Source: Paulinella micropora (lineage: Eukaryota > Cercozoa > Imbricatea > Euglyphida). From it: DNA of 64,000 nt. The translations under genes were made by a program, and so were the position numbers. Location: contig BJOX01000063.1 of assembly GCA_009731375.1 (NCBI GenBank), forward strand, positions 348,460 through 412,459, in the 5' to 3' direction. How positions within the stretch are numbered: position 1 is the first letter of the stretch; each line of letters starts with the position of its first letter. Under the pieces are notes generated by a model, which was given only the letters and a program-made list of their open reading frames with translations, searched no databases and had not been told where the DNA came from. This document shows positions 58,176-64,000 of the stretch, piece by piece.

Positions 58176-59240
58176 ATGATGCAAGAGCAAAACGACAGGA
58201 CAGTGGCCACCAGTGCCACTACCAACAAGGCTGTCGATGCAAACCCCATGCTCATGGGTCTACGAGAGGCCGATTTCCAGCTTCTGGTAGCGCGCAGGCA
58301 AGATGGGCTCTTCTCTGTGACGGACGCGATCGCAGCTTTCAGAGACTGTCGGGAAAGCGAAGCACGTAAAATATACATTCGACTCAAGGACGATATCAGT
58401 AGGCTTGGCATCCAACCATCGATTAAGAAGATCGCGTTCACGAGAGCCAACGGTAGGAAAGGCAATCCAGTGGATTGCCTGCCCTTCGACAAGTTGCTCC
58501 AGTTGCTGGCCCTGGTGCCAGGCGAGATGGCAAAGCAACTGCGGTCGGAGCAGGCCAACATCGCGGCCCGGGCAGTGGTCGGGGACGAGGAGCTCGAGGC
58601 GGCGATGCCCCTGAGACGCGAGCAGTTGTCAGAGCAGACAAGGCGCGACGTGCTGGGTTCGATCGAGCAGCCACCCACCAAGAAGCGACGCACCGAACTT
58701 GAGCTCATCGAGGACCGCATCGCAATGGTCGGTGCGCGCAAGAGGCTGTGCATTGCGGAGTTTGCAGCGCCGTTGGATGCCTACAAAGGCGTTCTCGAGC
58801 TCCTCGGCATCAAGCTAGACGACAGAGACAAGCTGTTTTTTGCGGACGAGGCACGCAACAGCGCGCGGCAGGCAGTAGAGGCCATGAGAAGGACATCCGC
58901 CTTGCCTATGATCACCGCTGGTGCTACCGCCGCAGTGCCAGAGCGGAAGGAACTGGCCATGACTGACGTCTTTCTGCAGCTCGCCTCGTCTCCCAAGCCA
59001 GCGGGTCCCGAGAGGACGGAGCTGCTGAAGAAGGCCGGCAGGCTGGCCGCAGCCAGGTACCGCGCGAGGTACCAAGGGAAAGAACCGCCCAAGGCAGAGA
59101 GGCTGGTAAACGGTGCCATGCGCCAGATCAATATCTATTTCGAACAGGACAGAGACATTGTTGAAGCGGCCTGCAAAGAAGTGTTAGAACAGCAAAGTAG
59201 ATTTAACAGTCCAAACATTTCCAGGTATTTCAAGTGTTGA
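58176..59240 (+). CDS. BRO/KilA-type DNA-binding-domain protein
   Basis: A 354-residue protein from ATG 58176. The segment VTDAIAAFRDCRESEARKIY...GRKGNPVDCLPFDKLLQLLA...LVPGEMAKQLRSEQANIAAR...GDEELEAAM follows a pattern I know from BRO-related proteins of giant viruses and oomycetes (T/N-P-V-x...x-x-L-x-x-[IL]-x-x-L-P-G-x-x-A-x-x-[FL]-R...A-R...G-D). A basic PPTKKRRTELE nuclear-localisation-like cluster and a helical C-terminal part (RYRARYQGKEPPKAERLVNG) follow. Probably a transcription or DNA-replication regulator. Preceded by ATTTAAATT. Confidence 0.6.
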   Translation: MMQEQNDRTVATSATTNKAVDANPMLMGLREADFQLLVARRQDGLFSVTDAIAAFRDCRESEARKIYIRLKDDISRLGIQPSIKKIAFTRANGRKGNPVDCLPFDKLLQLLALVPGEMAKQLRSEQANIAARAVVGDEELEAAMPLRREQLSEQTRRDVLGSIEQPPTKKRRTELELIEDRIAMVGARKRLCIAEFAAPLDAYKGVLELLGIKLDDRDKLFFADEARNSARQAVEAMRRTSALPMITAGATAAVPERKELAMTDVFLQLASSPKPAGPERTELLKKAGRLAAARYRARYQGKEPPKAERLVNGAMRQINIYFEQDRDIVEAACKEVLEQQSRFNSPNISRYFKC

Positions 59241-59318
59241 AAAGGTTTCTTTTTAATAAACAAATTTTTTTTTCTTCTTTTGCTCTTATTTAACCAAAGG
59301 ACAAAGGCAAAACTAGAG

Positions 59319-59575
59319 ATGTCTTCCAACTGCGCGACTTGCGGCCACGCTACCACTGCTGCTCCCACCAAGCCCGAGCGCAAACCCAGGGCGCCAAGTG
59401 CCTATAACGAGGCAACACTGTCACTGGCGCACGCTTTTTTTTATTATAGAAATCGCTTTTCTGTTGTTTATAGTTCTTCAAGTCAAAGATGCAGGACCCC
59501 GAGATCCGCGCACTTGAGCACAAAATGCGGATGAAGGTCATATCTGAACGCTGGAACGAGCAAAAGTCGAAGTAA
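59319..59575 (+). CDS. Miniature HMG/YABBY-like protein with CxxC, one GC-AG intron
   Basis: Exon 1 59319-59411 gives NCATCGH (a C-x2-C knuckle) then RKPRAPSAYNE. Exon 2 59474-59575 gives FFKSKMQDPEIRALEHKMRM and ERWNEQKSK. The P-S-A-Y-N-x-F...K...H...W order is that of the HMG-like YABBY domain, split exactly after the first helix turn. The 62-base spacer starts GCAACA and ends TTTATAG, so a GC-AG intron is needed; no GT donor gives the frame. The product would be 64 residues. Small HMG proteins bind and bend DNA. Confidence 0.6.
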
Positions 59576-59587
59576 TACTGAAGTAGG

Positions 59588-60202
59588 CTATCGCTGCTCC
59601 TGTTTCCGCTGCACCCCAGTCGGAACAGGGGTCGGCAGCGAGCGAGGCACTCCCTGCTGGACGCCCCGCGTTGATCCGCTCCCTCTGACCAGCGCACAAA
59701 ACGCTAAACCGAAGGCATCTGAGAGGTGGTCGCTTTCGCTGAGACACTTCGTGTCGCCTTGTACATTAAACGATTCTATTAAATTGCACGAAAGCACTTT
59801 GGACTGAACTTTGTATCTCCCTTTGACTCTGCCGGACATGACTGGGGTCAATGCGAAAAAGCAACTGAATTTGAAACTGGACGGATAATAGATAAGCTCC
59901 TTGGCACCGAGACTGAGCATAGTTGCACCGGCCGCCGCTTGAATGAGCAAATTTTCCGGCTTCGTGTTGCCCATCCTAAGCACTTGGTCTTCAATAACAC
60001 AGACGTCGGCGTTCTGGACCTCCTCGACTGCGTTCAGGCACGCAAACAAGGACTTGGTCTTGAAACTATCAGTGTCGCTCTGCCTGGCTACGTCTAGCAC
60101 GCTGGCATAGGTGACAGTGATGGCGTTGGTGCGGTCGTCCTTTACAAGTACGACTATGCCCAAATTTCTCAGTCCCGGGTCGATTGCTACCACTTTTTTC
60201 AT
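59588..60202 (-). CDS. Holliday junction resolvase (RuvC-like, A22 type)
   Basis: A 204-residue protein. RNase H-fold nuclease with D8 in VVAIDPGLRNLGIVV, E71 in VCVIEDQVLRMGN, and D158/D162 in SESDHLSDAFGLAF, the four acidic residues of the poxvirus A22/RuvC family. It resolves branched replication intermediates before packaging. A Pro/Gly-rich tail of about 30 residues follows the fold. Convergent with the HMG-like gene, 12 bases apart. Confidence 0.85.
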   Translation of the reverse strand: MKKVVAIDPGLRNLGIVVLVKDDRTNAITVTYASVLDVARQSDTDSFKTKSLFACLNAVEEVQNADVCVIEDQVLRMGNTKPENLLIQAAAGATMLSLGAKELIYYPSSFKFSCFFALTPVMSGRVKGRYKVQSKVLSCNLIESFNVQGDTKCLSESDHLSDAFGLAFCALVRGSGSTRGVQQGVPRSLPTPVPTGVQRKQEQR

Positions 60203-60256
60203 TTCCTTCTTCTTCCTTTGTCGTTTTTTAATAATGCAAGACGAACTTTCTTTTTT

Positions 60257-61447
60257 TTACACGTCCTCCGCCCAGCTAAGGCTCAGGTGCACGTCCGCCG
60301 TGCCGGAAGTAGTGCTGGCCGCAATGCACAGCACTTCTCCGGGCCCGACGGCGATGTTGAGCCTGCTTAGGTCCAGGCTGGCCGAGGCCGACCCCGTGTT
60401 TGACACGACGCACGCGGCCACCGCGTTGCCACCAGACACCGTGACGAGGGACGCGGAGTATTCGGTATTAGAGGCGGCCGCGTCGTGGTTGGCGTAGGTA
60501 GGCGCGCTGCCGAACGTGGCCTGCGTGAGCACTCGGAGGACCACTGGCTTGGTGCCCGAGACGGCCGTAGCGGTCAACAAGGTTGGGAACAGCAGGTCGT
60601 TGTTAGGGAGGGCGCCGATCAAGCTCTTGTTGCGTATCACTAACGCGTTACTCTCGGTCGTGCCTATGGTCTGAACGTTGGTGCGCGCAAAGCTGAGGCC
60701 CAGCTGCCTCACGGGGCCTTCGACCAGAACGCCGACACTGGCAGTGCGCACCTGGCCGCCCGCGCCAGTGGTCTTGAGCCTGAACGGTAGGCTGGCATTG
60801 CTGAGCGAAGGCGTTGTGTTGGCGCCTGCGTACTGTATTCGGTGCACTGGGACTAGCACCCCGTCCGACTGCCTCTCGACCGAGAACACGACGGCCCCAA
60901 ATCCTAGGTACTGGAGCTGAATCTGAAAAATGTTGCCCTTGGACCAGTCCTTGCGATCCATGTCGTCTTGGTCGCCGCCCAGGCAGGTGTCGAGGTTCCA
61001 GTTGGCCTGGTCGATGTAAGTGTCGACACTCGCATTGCGGTGCAGGATCCGCAGCCTGTTGCTCTGTGTCTGGTCCTGCACAAAGAAGAAGCCATTGTTG
61101 TCGTCGCCTAGCCCGGCCATGGCCGAGTTAGCCACGTTGTGAGCGGTGGGGAACAGCGCCGTGAAGCGGCAGACGAGCCCTTGCCCCGCGCGGTACTTGC
61201 AGCGCCTGAGCGTCTCGGCCTGCGCGGCGCCGCTGAGCGACAGCAGGCCGGCGGCGGTGGTCACGGAGCCAGAGGTCGCGAACTTGCGCGGGTTCAGGGT
61301 GCCCGTGTAAGGGAAAGTCTCCTGCACTAGCGGGGTAGACTCCGCGACCTTGTGCTCGCCAAAGGCCGTGACCATGCTGGGGAGAGGCTTTGTTTCGACC
61401 ACATCCTCCAGGCGCAGGCGCTTGGTGCCACTCAGCGTCAGGCTCAT
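60257..61447 (-). CDS. Beta-rich virion structural protein (spike/fibre-like)
   Basis: A 396-residue protein from the ATG at 61447 (MSLTLSGTKRLRLEDV); an upstream in-frame extension is possible. The blocks ETFPYTGTLNPRKFATSG, CKYRAGQGLVCRFTALF, GFFFVQDQ, WNLDTCLGGDQDDMD, KGNIFQIQLQYLGFGAVVFS and VHRIQYAGANTTPSLSNASL form a pattern I recall from virion surface or fibre proteins of several giant viruses: K-Y-R-P-G-Q-G, F-T-A-x-F, D-G-F-F-F, and N-x-[FY]-Q-I-x-x-Q-[YW]-L-G-F-G. It lies beside the penton-like gene, divergently. Confidence 0.6.
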   Translation of the reverse strand: MSLTLSGTKRLRLEDVVETKPLPSMVTAFGEHKVAESTPLVQETFPYTGTLNPRKFATSGSVTTAAGLLSLSGAAQAETLRRCKYRAGQGLVCRFTALFPTAHNVANSAMAGLGDDNNGFFFVQDQTQSNRLRILHRNASVDTYIDQANWNLDTCLGGDQDDMDRKDWSKGNIFQIQLQYLGFGAVVFSVERQSDGVLVPVHRIQYAGANTTPSLSNASLPFRLKTTGAGGQVRTASVGVLVEGPVRQLGLSFARTNVQTIGTTESNALVIRNKSLIGALPNNDLLFPTLLTATAVSGTKPVVLRVLTQATFGSAPTYANHDAAASNTEYSASLVTVSGGNAVAACVVSNTGSASASLDLSRLNIAVGPGEVLCIAASTTSGTADVHLSLSWAEDV

Positions 61448-61514
61448 GAATTTTTCTTCTCGTGCCTCTCTCTGTTTAAGAAAACCGGCGCGCCGAGAAA
61501 AAAAATTTACAAGC

Positions 61515-62342
61515 ATGAGTTACCTGCGCGCCCTGAGCGAAATGAACCTGCTGGTCCGCAGTAAGGACCGCGACCGGGTGCAGGGCCCGGGCGATTCGGC
61601 CGAGTTCCGCCTGCCCTTACAGGAAGCGATTGAGGGCAAGTACCGCCTGATCTGGGCCACGGTGCCGAACGCCTGCTTCAACGTCAACTCCAAGAACAAC
61701 AAGCTCTACCTGACCAGCACGGCCACGGGCGACGTGACGATCACGATTCCCAGCCATAACTATACAGGGGAGACTTTGGCCGACACGCTGCAGTCGCTGC
61801 TGATCAACGAAGGCTACGTCCAGCCTGGTCAGACCATCGGCATCGCGTACCTCGACACGCACCTGAAGCTGCAGTTTACGCTAAGCGCGGCCGCCGAGTT
61901 CGCGATCTACTGCTATCAGTCCAACAGCGACAGCGCGCACGCGGTGCTCGGCTTCGAGACCTCGGCCCAGAACGGAGCGGGGACCTCGCTGCCAGCGGGG
62001 CAGACCAGGATCTTGCCGAACGTGGTGGCCTTGGGCCTGCCGACCTCGCTGGGCATACAGATCAAGGAATGCTCGACGCTGGCCTACTCACTCGGCGGCT
62101 TCCATGAGGCCTGGGACGGCAGTTCGATTACGCGCGGCCCCAAGAACCACTCGGCCAGCCTAATAATTCCCTTCCTAGCGTCTTCGGGGGGCTACCAGTC
62201 CTCGGCACAGGACAGGCACAACCAGTACGTATTTTTCCCGAACAAGACCAAGTACCTCAACGTCCGGGTCGTGTCGCCGGACACTCGCGACAAGGTTGAC
62301 TTGAATGGCGCCGACTGGGAAATGCTGCTGAGCAAGGCGTGA
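61515..62342 (+). CDS. Penton-like minor capsid protein
   Basis: A 275-residue protein. The N-terminal part SKDRDRVQGPGDSAEFRLPL, then YRLIWATVPNACFNVNSKNN and IPSHNYTGETLADTLQSLL, with later LKLQF and SAHAVLGFE, reproduces the single-jelly-roll penton pattern of polinton-like viruses, virophages and small nucleocytovirus relatives: S-x-D-R...F...P-x-x-x-[YF]-N-[IV]...N-N...P-G-x-Y-[TS]...L-G-F. It would form the fivefold capsid vertices. The gene begins 68 bases from the divergent spike-like gene. Confidence 0.7.
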   Translation: MSYLRALSEMNLLVRSKDRDRVQGPGDSAEFRLPLQEAIEGKYRLIWATVPNACFNVNSKNNKLYLTSTATGDVTITIPSHNYTGETLADTLQSLLINEGYVQPGQTIGIAYLDTHLKLQFTLSAAAEFAIYCYQSNSDSAHAVLGFETSAQNGAGTSLPAGQTRILPNVVALGLPTSLGIQIKECSTLAYSLGGFHEAWDGSSITRGPKNHSASLIIPFLASSGGYQSSAQDRHNQYVFFPNKTKYLNVRVVSPDTRDKVDLNGADWEMLLSKA

Positions 62343-62400
62343 GATTTTTTTTAATCTTCACGAGAAGAGAAGATATAGAGAAAGCGAGAAAAAAAACGAT

Positions 62401-62682
62401 ATGCCCGGTCGTGCCCCCCGATCCAATATCAAAAGTCGTGTAGCTAGTGCCAGAGCGGCTTACGGACGACCCAATCCCGGGCCGCGCAGGAGAGCACCAG
62501 CACCAGCGGCAGCGGCAGCAGCACCGCCACCGGACCCGGTCGAGCAGCACCACCACGACCCAGTCGAGTACACGCGCTACCTGCTGGCCCTGACCAAGAA
62601 GAAGAAGAACAGCTCCGGCGTGCCGGCCTTCAAGCCAAAAGCGGCCAGACGAAAGAAGAAGAAGACGACGACGAAAATTTAA
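62401..62682 (+). CDS. Small, extremely basic protein
   Basis: Ninety-three residues rich in Arg, Lys, Pro and Ala (RRRAPAPAAAAAAPPPDPVE, then KKKKNSSGVPAFKPKAARRK). It could be a DNA-condensing virion protein. TTTTTTTTAATC precedes the gene. Family unknown. Confidence 0.5.
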   Translation: MPGRAPRSNIKSRVASARAAYGRPNPGPRRRAPAPAAAAAAPPPDPVEQHHHDPVEYTRYLLALTKKKKNSSGVPAFKPKAARRKKKKTTTKI

Positions 62683-62720
62683 ATCTTGTCACAAACTTTC
62701 TTTTAACAGAAAAAAGAACG

Positions 62721-63345
62721 ATGGACGAGAAAGTCGTGGTGCCACGGGAGGACTCGCACGACTCGGACGACTCGGACGTAAAACGAGAGGAGGAAAAATG
62801 GTCCTCGCGCCATGAGTCTTATTTTGCCAGCGTGGTGGACGAATGTGCCCTGCACGCACGCCTCAATAACTCGGCTGGGTATTTTTACTACAACAAGTTC
62901 CTGGTCTTCGGGCTGCTGGCTACAATAGTGCCGGCGATCTGCTCCGTTATCGTCGGCAACTTCGGCTTCAAGGCGTGCGAAGCGGGCCGGGCGGGCTACG
63001 ACTGGGTGTCTGTCACATGTTTAATTGTGGTAGCGATCATTTCTGGAGTGAACTCATTTTTCAACTTTGGGCAAAAAGCAGAGCGCCACTTCTCCTGTGA
63101 GATCCTCTTTGAAATGGTGAAGAACGAGCTGTCTGTAGAGATGGCTAAAAAAAGACGATTCAGATTAGCAGCGGACGTGCTGCTGGTCAAGATTACCATG
63201 GCCCTGGAGAAAGTGCGTTCAAACGAGCAGGTCATACCAGCAGTGGTGTTATGGGCGCACCGTATGGACCGCGAGAAGCTGGCCAAAGCGCGAGCGCAGA
63301 TGGTGACGAGCGGCGACCCGGTCAGGATCCACCATGGCACGCCCG
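62721..63345 (+). CDS. Two-TM membrane protein, SLATT/DUF4231-like (3' cut by gap)
   Basis: Acidic N-terminus (DSHDSDDSDVKREEEKW), then a helical segment, two transmembrane helices (FLVFGLLATIVPAICSVIVG and VSVTCLIVVAIISGVNSFFN) and a charged helical C-terminal part (FSCEILFEMVKNELSVEMAK). The two-TM-plus-cytoplasmic-helix layout resembles SLATT domains, which are membrane effectors or pore formers in prokaryotes and also occur in giant viruses. The frame enters the N gap at 63346, and the sequence beyond is antisense to another gene, so the C terminus is unknown. Confidence 0.5.
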
Positions 63346-63355
63346 NNNNNNNNNN
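63346..63355. other. Assembly gap (10 N)
   Basis: Separates the 3' end of the two-TM gene from the convergent helical gene. No obvious duplicated flank was seen here, so some sequence may really be missing. Confidence 0.85.
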
Positions 63356-63382
63356 TGCTGGGCAGGCACTTGATCCCGATGC

Positions 63383-63730
63383 CTACATGACCGTGCAGAC
63401 CTTGGGACACAGCTCGCAGCAGTTGGTAGCGAGGGCGGCCTTCACGAGCTCCCAGATCACGTCGACTACTGGCGGGATCAGCTTGTCCACGTTGTCGTCA
63501 GGACACAAGTCCACGAGCACAGACACGAGGATCTGCTTCTTCTCCTCGCCAGTATGATTAGTATAGAGAGCAAGGTACTTGACCCCGTGAACAATGAGCT
63601 GCGGCACTGACTGCCAGCTGAAATCGCTGTATGTCCGCTTGAGCTCGAGTGCGAGCTCGTGCGAGGTTACAGTGATGGACTCTTGCGACGAGGGCATCAG
63701 CCGTTGTTCGGTCTTACGTCTTTGCAACAT
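63383..63730 (-). CDS. Small helical viral protein
   Basis: A 115-residue protein, MLQRRKTEQRLMPSSQESIT, then YLALYTNHTGEEKKQILVSV and IPPVVDVIWELVKAALATNC. The G-E-x-K-K-x-x-[IV]-x-x-V-[LI]...[ILV]-x-x-[VI]-[IV]-[DE]-x-[IV] pattern resembles a small protein common in giant viruses and polinton-like viruses whose function is unknown. It is transcribed divergently from RNR2. Confidence 0.45.
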   Translation of the reverse strand: MLQRRKTEQRLMPSSQESITVTSHELALELKRTYSDFSWQSVPQLIVHGVKYLALYTNHTGEEKKQILVSVLVDLCPDDNVDKLIPPVVDVIWELVKAALATNCCELCPKVCTVM

Positions 63731-63842
63731 GATTCGTTCTTTGTTTTGTTTGCGCCATAAGAAAAAAATATATCCTCTTTTCCTTTACTATTAAAAGAGG
63801 AATGGCCTTGCTGAAGCTGGGCAACCGGCAGCTGAACGAATT

Positions 63843-64000
63843 ATGGACACTGAAGAAAAACTACTCGTGCCGGAAGAATCGCGGTTTTGTCTCTTTCCCA
63901 TCAGGCGTCCGGACCTGTATTCATTCTATGAAGCTTCCCTGCGCTCGTTCTGGACGGCAGACGAGCTTGATTTGAGCCGGGAACAGGCCGATTTCAAGAA
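63843..64000 (+). CDS. RNR2: Ribonucleotide reductase small subunit, N-terminus (partial)
   Basis: ATG 63843 opens LVPEESRFCLFPIRRPDLYS, then FYEASLRSFWTADELDLSRE, which is the beginning of class Ia beta subunits: R-F-x-[LI]-F-P-I-x-x-[PR]-D-[IL]-[WY], x-x-S-F-W-T-x-[DE]-E-[ILV]-D-L. The iron-ligand residues lie beyond the window. An earlier ATG at 63802 is in another frame and would read through this start, so either transcription begins after it or it is a short upstream ORF. Confidence 0.85.
   Translation, partial: MDTEEKLLVPEESRFCLFPIRRPDLYSFYEASLRSFWTADELDLSREQADFK

Larger units (their letters stand above)
35798..64000. mobile_element. Endogenous or integrated nucleocytovirus-like block (incomplete)
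   Basis: Twenty-eight kilobases of GC-rich, gene-dense DNA with genes on both strands, short spacers and repeated overlaps. Hallmark genes: major capsid protein, packaging ATPase, penton-like protein, RuvC-like resolvase, VLTF2-like, VLTF3-like, PCNA, ribonucleotide reductase subunits, plus a telomere-resolvase-like enzyme. The left border is broken against the AT-rich element with no N gap; the right border lies outside the window. Gap-free contiguity from 25028 to 49441 ties the left part to host-type repeats. Integration is therefore likely, but a mis-joined free viral genome cannot be excluded. Confidence 0.85.

Noticed and set aside
63802-63975. ORF from ATG 63802 as the real gene at the right edge
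   Set aside because: It is out of frame with the clear RNR2 N-terminus beginning at 63843 and ends in unrelated sequence, so it is at most an upstream ORF.
35798-64000. HUH replication endonuclease expected for mriyaviruses
   Set aside because: No protein here shows the HUH pair with a nearby catalytic Tyr. The His run ARHHHKTNSH belongs to the PCNA-like clamp.

Overview
The window reads as a piece of a eukaryotic nuclear genome, most likely an alga or protist, with an endogenous (or assembly-joined) large-DNA-virus block. Evidence for eukaryotic DNA is the abundance of trinucleotide microsatellites, DIRS-type retrotransposons with tyrosine recombinases, non-LTR retrotransposon debris, and GT-AG introns. 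I cannot name the host species from sequence alone. Seven runs of exactly ten N mark scaffold gaps. At five of them the same sequence lies on both sides, so they look like unmerged contig overlaps.

Layout. (1) 1-6.4 kb: a minus-strand DIRS-like element (gag zinc-finger tail, RT/RNase H polyprotein, tyrosine recombinase). (2) 6.6-13.1 kb: an unassigned minus-strand cluster of charged, frameshifted ORFs, including a nucleocapsid/gag-like pseudogene with an RGG tail. Short CCTAACGTA(G) copies recur in it, three of them just upstream of ORF starts. (3) 13.9-22.1 kb: a microsatellite belt (CTA, GA, CAA, GAA, TTA) with fragments of non-LTR retrotransposons. (4) 22.3-32.4 kb: three rearranged copies of a second DIRS family. 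Two of them face each other and form a large inverted repeat with 1,356-bp arms. (5) 32.4-35.8 kb: a strikingly AT-rich, decayed element carrying a protein-primed family B DNA polymerase, a HIRAN-domain ORF and a small zinc-finger ORF, of polinton/virophage/linear-plasmid type. (6) 35.8-64 kb: a GC-rich, densely packed viral block.

The viral block carries hallmark genes of Nucleocytoviricota-type viruses: double-jelly-roll major capsid protein, A32-like packaging ATPase, penton-like minor capsid protein, RuvC-like Holliday junction resolvase, VLTF2-like and VLTF3-like late transcription factors, a PCNA clamp, a likely single-stranded-DNA-binding protein and both ribonucleotide reductase subunits. 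The small subunit starts 158 bases before the right edge. No DNA or RNA polymerase of its own is visible; the polymerase in region 5 is decayed and belongs to a different element.

Three things make the block unusual. It encodes a 723-residue protein with the arginine, His-x-x-Arg, histidine and tyrosine signature and the layout of telomere resolvases (protelomerases), suggesting a linear genome with closed hairpin ends. At least three of its genes, including the packaging ATPase with three short introns, only read through if introns are removed, which points to transcription in a nucleus. A palindrome, GATTTAAATC, recurs at gene boundaries. Taken together this suggests a compact, nucleus-dependent relative of giant viruses (size class recalling mriyaviruses), possibly with hairpin telomeres. 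The left end of the block is broken directly against the AT-rich polymerase without an N gap, so at least part of it is physically joined to host-type repeats in this assembly.
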